Shown here: positions 1 through 8,313 of the stretch, one piece after another
Layout: every line of letters begins with the position of its first letter
Numbering within the stretch: the first letter of the stretch is position 1
Assembly (NCBI GenBank): GCA_045617725.1
Contig: JAZLJD010000031.1
Coordinates: forward strand, 1 to 27,996
Length of the DNA: 27,996 nucleotides
Origin: JAZLJD01 sp045617725
GTDB taxonomy: Bacteria > Bacillota > Clostridia > Lachnospirales > Lachnospiraceae
Direction of reading: 5' to 3'
Program-made: the position numbers and the translations under genes
The notes under the pieces: model-generated
Database searches by the model: none
Seen by the model: only the letters and a program-made list of their open reading frames with translations
Told to the model about the DNA's origin: nothing

Positions 1-205
1 ACAAAACAGTCGAATTGCACACTTGCATAAATGCAGTGTCCAATTCTTCTGTTTTCTGTCCTCCCCGCACTAAGGCGTGGAGGACAAATTGGGCTCTATG
101 TTTACCTTCCGTCTGCTTATGTGCCAAATGTCCATTCGCGCTTGTGTATGTCCACTTGGCTCGTTGCCATAACAGAAAAGCGGGACAATTGCTCCAATTA
201 TCCCG
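1..205 (-). other. open minus frame running off the left edge, not a confident gene
   Basis: On the minus strand one frame is free of stops from position 205 (just after a TAG at 208-206) to the window edge, 68 codons. It has no ATG near its beginning and no ribosome site, and it overlaps the terminator hairpin of the sugar operon. It contains a stretch reading VLHALVRGGQKTEELDTAF. It may be a fragment of a gene or repeat lying to the left, or chance. A separate hairpin lies inside it: TGTCCTCC (57-64) plus CGC (66-68) pairs with GCG (75-77) plus GGAGGACA (79-86). Confidence 0.2.
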
Positions 206-207
206 CT
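172..207 (-). terminator. intrinsic terminator of the sugar ABC operon
   Basis: Read on the minus strand, AGCGGGA (207-201) pairs with TCCCGCT (185-179), with an additional AATT/AATT pairing inside, followed by TTTTCTGTT. It lies about 45 bp after the stop of the last permease gene, where the operon should end. Confidence 0.7.
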
Positions 208-250
208 ACATTCTATCATATTTTACTAAGTATGTAACCCAAAAGCCGCC

Positions 251-1291
251 TTACTTCTTCATTTTCTTCTTCCAGGAAACAACGACGGATTGAATTACCA
301 GGAACAGGCACAGCATCGCTGCAATGGTGATTCCGGTCCACCAGGCATCGTCCAGTCCGATGGAAGCTACGATGTTCTGAATCGTGGTCAGCGAAAGCAC
401 ACCGAACAGGGTTCCGATTACGTTTCCGACACCACCTGTCAGCATCGTACCGCCTATGATGGAGGAAGCAATCGCGTTCATTTCAGCGCCGGCTGCATGC
501 GTAGGAGCGCCGGAACCGATATGCATGAAGTACACGAGACCGCCCAAACCGGAAAGAAGACCGCTCAGCACATGAGCCATAAACTTGGTCTTTTTCACAT
601 TGATACCAAGCATCAGAGCACTCTGCTGATTGCCGCCGACTGCATAGAAGCTACGGCCGAGCTTTGTCTTTTTCAGCACAAAGAACAGGACAAAAACTAC
701 GACGACTGCCACAATCGCACCAATCTCGATGTAAGCGGGAATCAGCGTTCCGGCTTTGTTTCTGCTGCCCAGGAACGGAATCAGAATTCGTGTATCCTTA
801 AGCGCCACAAAGTCCTCATTCATAACGTTGAACGGGTCAGTGTGGATAATAGTCGTCATACCTCTTGCAAAAAACATGCCGGCCAGCGTTACGATAAACG
901 GCTGTATGTCGAGGTATGCAATCAAAGTGCCCTGCACGATACCGAAGAGGAGGCCGATACCAAGTGCAATACCAAGGGCAGTCCAGATGTTACCACCATT
1001 ATATTCAATATTCACGGCACAGCTCATACATACCAGCGCCGTAACACCGCCGACGGAAATATCGATGCTTCCCGTAATCATTACGATGGTTAAGCCGCAG
1101 GAAAGAAGAATCAGTGCCGCATTCGTATTCAGAATGTTGAAAAAGGTCTGAGGCTTCGTAAAGCCTTTGCCGACAAACACAATCGCAGCTATGTACATAA
1201 TTGTGAATACCACAATGGTAATCGACATAAGCAGTCGGGTGTTGTCTGTCTTTAATAATTTAGTCTTAAAATTTGCAAAAAACGATTTCAT
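251..1291 (-). CDS. yjfF: sugar ABC transporter permease, YjfF-like
   Basis: Second inner-membrane permease of a carbohydrate uptake ABC transporter (BPD_transp_2 / RbsC-like family), about 346 residues with about eight to ten hydrophobic segments. The motif GLLSGLGGLVYFMHIGSGAP and the preceding cytoplasmic loop (YAVGGNQQSALMLGINV) are typical of this family. The start is placed at ATG 1291, one base after the stop codon of the upstream permease, with AAGGAGGTGG before it; a longer frame to 1360 would overlap that gene. It is last in the order binding protein, ATPase, permease, permease, which is the arrangement of the E. coli ytfQ-ytfR-ytfT-yjfF galactofuranose system. Substrate here is inferred from that similarity, not shown. 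Confidence 0.88.
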   Translation of the reverse strand: MKSFFANFKTKLLKTDNTRLLMSITIVVFTIMYIAAIVFVGKGFTKPQTFFNILNTNAALILLSCGLTIVMITGSIDISVGGVTALVCMSCAVNIEYNGGNIWTALGIALGIGLLFGIVQGTLIAYLDIQPFIVTLAGMFFARGMTTIIHTDPFNVMNEDFVALKDTRILIPFLGSRNKAGTLIPAYIEIGAIVAVVVVFVLFFVLKKTKLGRSFYAVGGNQQSALMLGINVKKTKFMAHVLSGLLSGLGGLVYFMHIGSGAPTHAAGAEMNAIASSIIGGTMLTGGVGNVIGTLFGVLSLTTIQNIVASIGLDDAWWTGITIAAMLCLFLVIQSVVVSWKKKMKK

Positions 1292-1292
1292 C

Positions 1293-2345
1293 CTATGCCA
1301 CCTCCTTATTCTTTTTGGAGGCCAGCTTTCTCTTAAGCTTATCAAAGGCCCGTTGAACAACCGGAGAACTTGCTACAACCAGCAGGATAACGACCACTGC
1401 CTTGTAAGCAGGGAGTGCATCCGGAGATACACGGAATGCATAAAGCGTAACCGTAAGGAGCTGAATAACATACGCACCGATTACGGATGCCCAGATATTG
1501 AATTTACCGCCGCCTAAGGGGTTACCGCCCAGTGCTACGGCGAGGATGGCATCCATTTCAATGTCTTTGGCAACACCCGAATAGTTGATGGTCGAATAAC
1601 GGCTGATTTTGATGAGTGCCGCAACCGATACGAAGGCGCCCAAAATAACAAAGCTTAAGAACTTCATCAGATTCGGATGGATACCGTTTAACCGGGAAGA
1701 ACTCTCATTGATTCCGACTGCCTGGCAATAAAGACCCAGGTTGGTAAACTTAAGAATCAGGAACATTACCAATATGCAGAGAATGGTAAGCAGTACGGGA
1801 GTGGGTACCGGACAGTTCGGAAGGTTCGTTCCCCAGTAAGAGAAGGTTGCATCCTTAATTTTGATGTTTCGGTTATCATTGATCCATGCCGCAATCGGAC
1901 GACCGGCGGTAAAAAGAATCAACGTGGCAACCATGGGCTGAATCTTAAACTTGGCAACCAGAACGCCGTTGAAAGCGCCCAAAATCATAGCTGCGATGCA
2001 GCCCAAAATAAATGCTACGAATACGGGAACGCATACCTTATCCACGGAATTGGCACCGCCCGTTAAGAAACGCATCATAACCGAGCCTGCTACCGCAAGC
2101 GTAGCTCCGACGGAAATATCCTGTCCACCGCAGGCGGAAGTAACCAGGGTCATTCCAAGTGCCAGAATAGCAAGCTCACTTCCCTTATCAAATACGTCAA
2201 TCAGGTTACCGGAAAGAACATTGAAGCCCTGTGCATTCGGTCCGAACTTAATGATAAAGAAAGAGCTGTCCATAATCAGATTGAAGACTGCAAGAGCAAT
2301 CAGCGCAATCAGAGGAATCAGAATCTGTTTTTTATTACCGCTCAT
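1293..2345 (-). CDS. ytfT: sugar ABC transporter permease, YtfT-like
   Basis: First of two paired permeases of the sugar ABC importer, about 350 residues, BPD_transp_2 family. Family features include ACGGQDISVGATLAVAGSV near residue 80, and GGNPLGGGKFNIWASVIGAY in the C-terminal half. ATG 2345 is preferred over an upstream ATG at 2363 because GCAGGAGGTGAGAGTA sits directly before it; this gives an 11-bp overlap with the end of the ATPase gene, so the two are translationally coupled. It presumably forms a heterodimer with the YjfF-like permease, energised by the double ATPase upstream. Confidence 0.88.
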   Translation of the reverse strand: MSGNKKQILIPLIALIALAVFNLIMDSSFFIIKFGPNAQGFNVLSGNLIDVFDKGSELAILALGMTLVTSACGGQDISVGATLAVAGSVMMRFLTGGANSVDKVCVPVFVAFILGCIAAMILGAFNGVLVAKFKIQPMVATLILFTAGRPIAAWINDNRNIKIKDATFSYWGTNLPNCPVPTPVLLTILCILVMFLILKFTNLGLYCQAVGINESSSRLNGIHPNLMKFLSFVILGAFVSVAALIKISRYSTINYSGVAKDIEMDAILAVALGGNPLGGGKFNIWASVIGAYVIQLLTVTLYAFRVSPDALPAYKAVVVILLVVASSPVVQRAFDKLKRKLASKKNKEVA

Positions 2346-3858
2346 TACTCTCACCTCCTGCAATCGTAGTCATAATCTTGTTCTGGGTAAGATCCTCACC
2401 CTGCAGCTCACCTACTTTTTTGCGGTCACGCATAACCACAAGTCGTGAGCAGGTACGAAGCATCTCGTCCGTTTCCGAGGAAATAAAGGTAATGCTCATA
2501 CCCTCCGAAGCAAGCTTCAATACCAGTTTCTGTATATCTACCTTGGTACCGACGTCGATACCTCGGGTAGGCTCATCCAAAATAAGGTACTCCGGATGTG
2601 TCAGCAGCCAGCGGGCCAGAATTACCTTCTGCTGGTTACCGCCGGACAAGGACTTGATCGGCGTATCGGCCGATGCGGTTTTAATATCCAGGAGCTTTAT
2701 ATATTCTTCAGCGAATTGATTGGCTTCTGCCTTCGTAAAGGGCTTAAAGAATCCTCGCATAACCTGCAATGCCAAAATAATATTCTCACGAACGGACAAA
2801 TCTCCGACGATACCGTCCACTTTTCGATCTTCCGGCAGGTATCCGATACCATTCTTCATGGCATCAATCGGTGAATTGATTTTGATTACCTGACCATTCT
2901 TTTTAATCGTTCCGCCAAGCACGCGGTCCGCACCGAAGATGGCACGTACGCACTCCGAACGACCTGAGCCGAGTAAGCCGGTGAAGCCTGTTACTTCACC
3001 CTTCTTAACCTGAAAATCATAGGGCTTAATGCCGGCATCCGAGTAGAGACCCTCTACTTCAAAGACAACCGATCCGGCGCCCTCACCATCATAAACTGCT
3101 GCCTCCGAACGGATATCGGACATATCATCCATATCCTTTCCAAGCATCTTGGAAACCAGCTGAATTCGGGGCAAGTCGGCTATTTTATACTCGCCGACCA
3201 ATGTACCGTCACGAAGTACGGTAATCTTGTCACAAACTTCATATACCTGATCCAGGAAGTGTGTGACAAAAATAATTCCAACGCCTTTGGCCTTTAAGTT
3301 GCGCATCAGGACAAACAGCTTGGCAACTTCCTGCTCATCCAATGAGGAGGTGGGCTCATCCAGGATAAGGACCTTACACTCCATATCAACAGCTCTCGCG
3401 ATGGCAACCATCTGCTGAACCGCAATCGAACAGTCAGCGAGCTGCTGGGTAGCCTCTGCCGGAATATCCAGAGACTGAAGAATCTTTTCTGCATCCTCGT
3501 TCATTTTTTTCCAGTTCACAAGGCTTTCATGACCACGTCCGATGAACATGTTCTCTGCGACTGTAAGATTCGGACAAAGAGTAATCTCCTGATATACGGT
3601 GGAAATGCCTAAATTCTGGGCATCCTGCGGAGAATGAATATTTACGGGATGGGAAATGCCATCCAGATATATGCTGCCGCCATCCTTCTCATATACGCCG
3701 GTTAATACCTTAATCAGTGTGGACTTTCCTGCACCGTTCTCGCCCATGAGTGCATGAATTTCACCCTTACACAAGGTAAAATCAACGCCCTTCAGAGCAC
3801 GTACGCCGGGAAAGCTCTTGCTGATATTATGCATTTCCAGAATTGCGTTTTCTCTCAT
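2335..3858 (-). CDS. ytfR: sugar ABC transporter double ATP-binding protein, YtfR-like
   Basis: 507-residue cytoplasmic ATPase made of two fused ABC domains, the normal form for ribose/galactose-type (CUT2) importers. Domain 1 has a full Walker A (GENGAGKST, residues 39-47) and Walker B with catalytic Glu (ILDEPTSSLD, about 165-174). Domain 2 has the usual degenerate P-loop (GLLGSGRSE, about 294-302), signature LSGGNQQ (404-410) and Walker B LILDEPTRGID (425-435). The ribosome site is ACAGGAGGAAAAG before ATG 3858. It lies 85 bp after the binding-protein gene, with a hairpin in the gap, and overlaps the first permease gene by 11 bp. The substrate is probably a hexose or pentose furanose by analogy with YtfR. 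Confidence 0.92.
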   Translation of the reverse strand: MRENAILEMHNISKSFPGVRALKGVDFTLCKGEIHALMGENGAGKSTLIKVLTGVYEKDGGSIYLDGISHPVNIHSPQDAQNLGISTVYQEITLCPNLTVAENMFIGRGHESLVNWKKMNEDAEKILQSLDIPAEATQQLADCSIAVQQMVAIARAVDMECKVLILDEPTSSLDEQEVAKLFVLMRNLKAKGVGIIFVTHFLDQVYEVCDKITVLRDGTLVGEYKIADLPRIQLVSKMLGKDMDDMSDIRSEAAVYDGEGAGSVVFEVEGLYSDAGIKPYDFQVKKGEVTGFTGLLGSGRSECVRAIFGADRVLGGTIKKNGQVIKINSPIDAMKNGIGYLPEDRKVDGIVGDLSVRENIILALQVMRGFFKPFTKAEANQFAEEYIKLLDIKTASADTPIKSLSGGNQQKVILARWLLTHPEYLILDEPTRGIDVGTKVDIQKLVLKLASEGMSITFISSETDEMLRTCSRLVVMRDRKKVGELQGEDLTQNKIMTTIAGGESNER

Positions 3859-3879
3859 CTTTTCCTCCTGTCATAGTAA

Positions 3880-3917
3880 AAGTGCGGCGTAAACGTACAT
3901 TTACGCTACGCCGCACT
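3880..3917 (-). terminator. intra-operon hairpin between binding-protein and ATPase genes
   Basis: AGTGCGGCGTA (3881-3891) and TACGCCGCACT (3907-3917) are perfect complements, 11 bp, with a 15-nt loop that can fold further (CGTAAA with TTTACG). On the minus transcript it is followed only by TTTTA, so it is a leaky terminator or an RNA-stabilising 3' end. Such hairpins after binding-protein genes commonly leave that protein in excess over the membrane parts. Confidence 0.65.
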
Positions 3918-3943
3918 ACTCTTTGTGAGGGTACTACTAAATA

Positions 3944-4903
3944 TTAGATACCGTAATTGTTAACATCGTCCTGGGTAATGGTCTTTGCATCAAAGCCCTT
4001 CTCGTCCATGATGATAACCTTCTGAGGAAGGGACTCACCTGCTTCGATCTTCTTGATAATGGAATCAAGGTAAGAAGCCTGGAAAGGATTGCACTGGCCA
4101 TCATAGTTCCAGTTGCCTGCAAGAAGCTCTTCAAGAGCCCACTTGTTGCAGTCAAAGCCCATGATGATAACGTCGCCGTTTACACCGTGAGAGATGTTTG
4201 CTTTGTCAAGAGCTGCTGCAGCACCTGCTGCCATGTTATCGTTCTCAGCGTAGATTACGTTGAAGGAGTCACCGGAGTTGATAACGGACTGTACGATCTG
4301 CTCAGCCTTCTCATCGGACCACTCAGCGGTCTGCTGAACTACGATGTTCCAGTTGGACTCAGCTGCTACCTTGGTATCAAGAGCGCCGGAACGTCCACGC
4401 TGTGCTGCGGAACCCATAACACCCTGGATATGGATGATGTTGTACTCGGAAAGTCCCTGAGATGCAAGCCAGTTAACTGCGGTCTCGCCTTCCTTGTCCA
4501 TATCGGAGATGATGGAAGCGTCATAGAGGCTGTCGGGAGCATCGATGGTACGGTCGAAAAGGAGTACATGGATACCAGCTGCCTGAGCATCCTTTAATAC
4601 GGAATCCCAACCTGCGGTATCTGCTGCGGAAAGAAGCAGGTAATCAACGCCGTCCTGGATGAACTGCTGAGCTGCTGCGATCTGCTCTTCATTCTTTAAG
4701 CTGTAGAAGAAAGATGCATCATAGCCTTTCTCTGCGGTAAACGTATTCTTAAGGTCGTTTACGTTGGCGGTACGATAACCGGACTCGTTAGGGTCGTTGT
4801 TGATGATACCAACCTTGATGTTGCCGCCCTTATCGGAGCCGCCGCATGCTACAAGGCCGAATACCATGGCTACTACAAGTAATACGGATAAAATTTTCTT
4901 CAT
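3944..4903 (-). CDS. ytfQ: sugar-binding lipoprotein of ABC transporter, YtfQ-like
   Basis: 319-residue extracellular solute-binding protein of the periplasmic-binding-protein-1 fold (Peripla_BP_4). The N-terminus is a lipoprotein signal: MKK, hydrophobic core, lipobox LVAC with Cys20 as the lipid anchor, then a Gly/Ser linker. YtfQ-like landmarks are VGIINNDPNESGYRTAN, FIQDGVDYLLLSAADTAGWD, HVLLFDRTIDAPDSLYDA and NVIYAENDNMAAGAA. In E. coli YtfQ the equivalent segments bind galactofuranose. The ribosome site is CAGGGAGGAAATAAC before ATG 4903. It is the first gene of the transport operon, directly downstream of the yesM kinase terminator, so the YesMN pair is its likely regulator. Confidence 0.9.
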   Translation of the reverse strand: MKKILSVLLVVAMVFGLVACGGSDKGGNIKVGIINNDPNESGYRTANVNDLKNTFTAEKGYDASFFYSLKNEEQIAAAQQFIQDGVDYLLLSAADTAGWDSVLKDAQAAGIHVLLFDRTIDAPDSLYDASIISDMDKEGETAVNWLASQGLSEYNIIHIQGVMGSAAQRGRSGALDTKVAAESNWNIVVQQTAEWSDEKAEQIVQSVINSGDSFNVIYAENDNMAAGAAAALDKANISHGVNGDVIIMGFDCNKWALEELLAGNWNYDGQCNPFQASYLDSIIKKIEAGESLPQKVIIMDEKGFDAKTITQDDVNNYGI

Positions 4904-4919
4904 GTTATTTCCTCCCTGG

Positions 4920-4948
4920 AAAAAATTGTCAAAGGCCCATTCCTTTGA
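4920..4948 (-). promoter_or_regulatory. terminator-like hairpin in the ytfQ leader
   Basis: On the minus strand TCAAAGG (4948-4942), six-base loop AATGGG, CCTTTGA (4935-4929), then CA and six or more T residues. It sits 26 bp before the start codon, just upstream of the ribosome site. It could be a weak attenuator or a leader structure; only seven base pairs, three of them G-C. No consensus promoter could be assigned confidently in 4949-5027. Confidence 0.45.
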
Positions 4949-5027
4949 TGGTCTTATTCTATTTCCTACCTCTTCTCCGTACCATAGATATAATTTTGCT
5001 CTCGGTTAGAAATCTTTCTCCTTTGAC

Positions 5028-5068
5028 AAAAAAAACCGACGGGAGTTTGAAATCTTATTCCGTCGGTT
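5028..5068 (-). terminator. intrinsic terminator overlapping the kinase stop codon
   Basis: On the minus strand AACCGACGG (5068-5060) pairs with CCGTCGGTT (5042-5034) across a 17-nt loop and is followed by eight T residues (5035-5028). The left arm encodes the last residues of the kinase and the TAA stop lies in the loop. It separates the yesNM transcript from the transport operon. Confidence 0.82.
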
Positions 5069-6521
5069 GAATTTTTTTATTCTGTTCACGGGGGAGCTTA
5101 ATTTCCGCCATGGTTCCCTCGCCGTAGGTACTGTCGACCCGTAATCCGTATTCTTCGCCAAAGCGAAGGGTGATACGTTCATTCACATTGTAAAGTCCGA
5201 AAATCTCTCCGTCCCCGGGTGCCTTGTCATGCATGGCAGCCTGTACACGGGCCAGTCGTTCGGGCTGCATGCCGATTCCGTCATCGGAAACCTTAAGAAT
5301 CAAGCAATCCTCCAAGGCCTCCCCACTCACAAAGATATGACCCTTTCCACGCTTATTTTTAATGCCGTGGTACAGGGCGTTCTCCACAAGGGGCTGTATG
5401 GTTATCTTCGGTATCACATAGTCATAAAGCTCCTGCGGTACGTCAATTTCGTACTCCAGAATATCCGCGTACCGGACATGCTGTATACGCAGGTAGCTGG
5501 AAACATGCTGCAGTTCTTCCCGGATGGAAATCGTATCCTTGCCCTGGTTCAGGGACGTCCTGAAGAAGTCGGAAAGGTCACGGACCATGGAAACAACCTT
5601 TTTCTGCTCTCCGGATTCCGCCAACCACACGATGGTATCCAGCGTATTATACAGAAAGTGCGGATTGATTTGGGACTGCAAAAGCTCCAGCTCCGCTTCC
5701 CGAAGGTGAATCTGCTCCTCCGTCACCTGCTTAAGCAGCAGATTAACCTTGTCAATCATCGTATTAAAGGAATCCGCCAGAACGCCGATGTCCGCTCCGT
5801 AGCCGACATCCGCGCGTACCGTAAGATCTCCGCCGGCGATTTTATTGGCCACCTCGCCCAGCTGCGTCAGAGGTTTGGTGATTGTTTTTGGCAAATAATA
5901 ACACAAAATACCGACGCCGACCGTCAGAATACCGCTGCTGATTAAAAGCCACTTAATCAGATTGGTGAATTCCTTATTATAGAGGTCGCAGGTGTTCTGC
6001 ATCTCCTGAATCTCGTAATAAATGTACTGGAGCATGCTCTCTCGCAAAAGAGAAGTCACAATCTGAACGTCGTTCTCCCAGATTTCGATGTTCTCCTCGT
6101 ATTTGTTGCCGTCCTCGAGGTTTTTAAGGATACGCGTACGGTATACGTCCAGGTTCCGCAGGTACTTTTTAACGCTTTCCAATCGGCCTTCATTGACGGA
6201 AGACGTACCCTGTTCCTCCAGCGAAGCCAGAATCCGGCCCGCCTCCTGTAAAAGTCGCGGAAGCTCCGATTCCTCGGGCGACTTGTTTTCTACTATAAGA
6301 AGGTAGGTTTCATAATCGTAATCCTTCTTAAAATCCAGGGAGAAATCGCTCGCAATACCGGCCGCTTCGATGAGCTCGCCGTATCGGGCGTTCGTCTGCC
6401 ACAGATTCGTAAGACACAGCACCAGGAAAAAAATAAGCAGTGCCATGAGGGCGATATACGTGATACGAATCTTGACCGCCAGGGAAGTGTCTCTATTCAG
6501 TTTCCTCAGCAGTTTCTTCAT
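5055..6521 (-). CDS. yesM: YesM-family sensor histidine kinase
   Basis: 488-residue membrane sensor kinase. Membrane segments at about 18-40 and 189-210 flank an extracellular helical sensor of about 150 residues; HAMP at 211-264; His_kinase domain with phospho-acceptor His288 in QSQINPHFLYNTLD; N box VENALYHGIKNK (Asn381); G1 box DDGIGM (413-418). This is the architecture of YesM/YpdA (LytS-like) kinases, which pair with AraC-type response regulators and usually control nearby carbohydrate transporters. ATG 6521 overlaps the end of the regulator gene by 29 bp, with GAAGGAATCGG upstream. The sensor probably detects the sugar directly or through the YtfQ-like protein; which one is not shown. 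Confidence 0.93.
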   Translation of the reverse strand: MKKLLRKLNRDTSLAVKIRITYIALMALLIFFLVLCLTNLWQTNARYGELIEAAGIASDFSLDFKKDYDYETYLLIVENKSPEESELPRLLQEAGRILASLEEQGTSSVNEGRLESVKKYLRNLDVYRTRILKNLEDGNKYEENIEIWENDVQIVTSLLRESMLQYIYYEIQEMQNTCDLYNKEFTNLIKWLLISSGILTVGVGILCYYLPKTITKPLTQLGEVANKIAGGDLTVRADVGYGADIGVLADSFNTMIDKVNLLLKQVTEEQIHLREAELELLQSQINPHFLYNTLDTIVWLAESGEQKKVVSMVRDLSDFFRTSLNQGKDTISIREELQHVSSYLRIQHVRYADILEYEIDVPQELYDYVIPKITIQPLVENALYHGIKNKRGKGHIFVSGEALEDCLILKVSDDGIGMQPERLARVQAAMHDKAPGDGEIFGLYNVNERITLRFGEEYGLRVDSTYGEGTMAEIKLPREQNKKIQPTE

Positions 6522-8130
6522 TCACGCCGATTCCTTCGCGATATTGTGTGGGAGTCATTCCCAGTGTCTTCTTGAATAAGTAGGAAAAATAATGCGGATC
6601 CTTGTAGCCGACCTCTGCGCTGATTTCCGACGAACGAAGGGAGGTACATTTCAAAAGTTCCTTGGCCTTCCCGAGGCGGAAATCCGTCAGGTACTTAATC
6701 AGTGTCATGCCGGTCTGCTGTCTGTAAATCGTGCTCAGATGGCTGGGCGAAAAATTAATGTAGCTGGCGATGGAGCTAAGTGTCAGCTCATCGTCCTTAT
6801 AGTTTTCTTCCACGTATCCGGCAACCATCTCCACGATGCTGTCATAACGGTTGCTTGCAATACTGTCTCGCAGTTCAAGCGCTTTGCGAAGGATTCTGCA
6901 CAGATACTCCATGGTAGAATCGATGCTCACAGTCGTAGAGCCGTCCGTCATCATGGCTTCGATTTCATCCCTCGACCGGCCCAGTCCTTCGATGAACTCC
7001 ACGGCAGAAAAATACATGTCCATCGTAATATACTGGCGGAACAGGATGGAGTTGGCTGCGCCGCTTCCAAGGTTTCGGAAGTACTCGGTTACGAAATACT
7101 TCACCTCCGCCGCCTCGCCCAGCTTCAAAAAGTCCGCAACTTTCTTCCGATCGAGCTGGGTGGGACTTACGGAACTGATGTTAAAATCATCGTCCCATGA
7201 CAAGCGGTACTTCTCAATGTCTCTTGCGTCCAGAATACGATTCTCATCCAAAAGATACCGGTGTGCAAAGGCCTGCTGGCTCTGTTCAAAGGAAGAAGGC
7301 AGCTCGCCGAGGCGGCTGACCATCGTTCCGATGCCGCCGAAATACCGGATATGAGGAAAGCCGGCAAGAACTGCCAGCAGCTTGTCAATAAATGCCTGCT
7401 GCCGATTCTTTAGTTCCTCCTCCGAATCCGCTTTCATGAGAACAGCCTTGCCCTCGGGATCTCTTTCAAAAAGAAGGAAACCCTGCTCTTTTGCGAGAGC
7501 GGCAAGTTGCTCGTTAATTGATACCTCGCTGTGGGAGAACTCATTCTGCTCATGGCGCGTAGAGGTTGCCTTAAACAGAAAAATATTGTACCGGGCGGCC
7601 GTAATATCCAAATTCAGCCTGCCGGCCGTGTCCAGAATGCCGGAGACGGACTGGCTTCCCGCCACCATCTGGTCAAAGAGCTCACGGCGCTCCTTCACGT
7701 AGTTTTCTTCCATCTCACGCTGGTAGGTCTCGAACATTTCTTTTTCGCGCCGGCGGTTCACAATCTTGCCGGCCAGGTCGCCGACATGCTTGAGCACTTC
7801 GTCTCCCGTAATCGGCTTCAGCAGGTACTCCGACACGCCGATGCGGATTGCTTCCTTGGCATATTCAAACTCCTCGTAGCCGGACAGAATGATAATCTCG
7901 GTCTCGGGAAGTTCCTTTTTGACCTGGCGGCTGAGCTCCAGTCCGTTCATAAAGGGCATCTTGATGTCGGTAATGACAATGTCCGGACGCTCCTTCAGAA
8001 TCTGCGGAAGCGCCAGCTCCCCATCGCTCGCCTCGCCCGCAAATATAAAGCCATGGGAAGTCCAGTCAATATTGTTCTTGATGCCTTCCCGGATAACATA
8101 TTCATCTTCCACTAAAAATACTGTAATCAT
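6493..8130 (-). CDS. yesN: YesN-family response regulator with AraC-type DNA-binding domain
   Basis: 545-residue transcription regulator. The receiver domain (about 1-125) has the acidic pair Glu8/Asp9, phospho-acceptor Asp55 (ITDIKMP) and Lys105 (YLLKP). A central region of about 300 residues with no recognised motif is usual for this family. The C-terminal AraC/XylS double helix-turn-helix (about 440-540) includes LTLSSIASYINFSPSHLSTI and ISAEVGYKDPHYFSYLFKK. It is transcribed ahead of yesM and is expected to activate the transport operon at 4903-251. The ribosome site AGGAGAGGCC lies immediately before ATG 8130. Confidence 0.93.
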   Translation of the reverse strand: MITVFLVEDEYVIREGIKNNIDWTSHGFIFAGEASDGELALPQILKERPDIVITDIKMPFMNGLELSRQVKKELPETEIIILSGYEEFEYAKEAIRIGVSEYLLKPITGDEVLKHVGDLAGKIVNRRREKEMFETYQREMEENYVKERRELFDQMVAGSQSVSGILDTAGRLNLDITAARYNIFLFKATSTRHEQNEFSHSEVSINEQLAALAKEQGFLLFERDPEGKAVLMKADSEEELKNRQQAFIDKLLAVLAGFPHIRYFGGIGTMVSRLGELPSSFEQSQQAFAHRYLLDENRILDARDIEKYRLSWDDDFNISSVSPTQLDRKKVADFLKLGEAAEVKYFVTEYFRNLGSGAANSILFRQYITMDMYFSAVEFIEGLGRSRDEIEAMMTDGSTTVSIDSTMEYLCRILRKALELRDSIASNRYDSIVEMVAGYVEENYKDDELTLSSIASYINFSPSHLSTIYRQQTGMTLIKYLTDFRLGKAKELLKCTSLRSSEISAEVGYKDPHYFSYLFKKTLGMTPTQYREGIGVNEETAEETE

Positions 8131-8151
8131 AGGCCTCTCCTAATCGCTTTC

Positions 8152-8160
8152 ATATTAGCA
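8152..8160 (-). promoter_or_regulatory. extended -10 promoter of yesN-yesM
   Basis: On the minus strand TGCTAATAT (8160-8152) is an extended -10 element with a leader of about 15 nt to ATG 8130; the -35 is poor, which suits an activated promoter. Upstream, ATTGAAA occurs twice with a 12-bp period (plus-strand TTTCAAT at 8168-8174 and 8180-8186), a possible site for the AraC-type regulator. TGAAAGCGATTA at 8152-8141 is a partial match to a catabolite (cre) site. Confidence 0.5.
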
Positions 8161-8229
8161 CAAACCTTTTCAATACGCATTTCAATCCTGCAAAAAAAAA
8201 GAAATTTTTCAAACTAAATCACGCTTATT

Positions 8230-8257
8230 TTGAATTTACTTAGTATTTTCTTATGAT
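8230..8257 (+). promoter_or_regulatory. sigma-A-type promoter of the chemoreceptor gene
   Basis: TTGAAT (8230-8235), 16-bp spacer, TATGAT (8252-8257), leader of about 50 nt to ATG 8314. No sigma-28 (flagellar) element of the usual form is apparent, so this receptor may be expressed independently of the flagellar sigma factor. Confidence 0.6.
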
Positions 8258-8313
8258 TAGGATGATATTGTGGATAGTTATCCACCAACTTAATATGGGA
8301 GGTGATTTGTTTC

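Noticed and set aside
15..293. Plus-strand ORFs of 92 and 68 codons at the left edge
   Set aside because: Cysteine-rich, low-complexity translation, no ribosome site, overlap with a terminator and with the end of the permease gene on the other strand.
290..1093. 267-codon plus-strand ORF opposite the YjfF-like permease
   Set aside because: Shadow of the permease codons: His/Thr/Gln-rich with no recognisable fold, no ribosome site.
5229..5945. 238-codon plus-strand ORF opposite the yesM kinase
   Set aside because: Antisense shadow; the kinase has all expected motifs on the minus strand.
8213..8257. Sigma-28 promoter for the chemoreceptor
   Set aside because: CTAAA is present but no CCGATAT-like element lies at the right distance.
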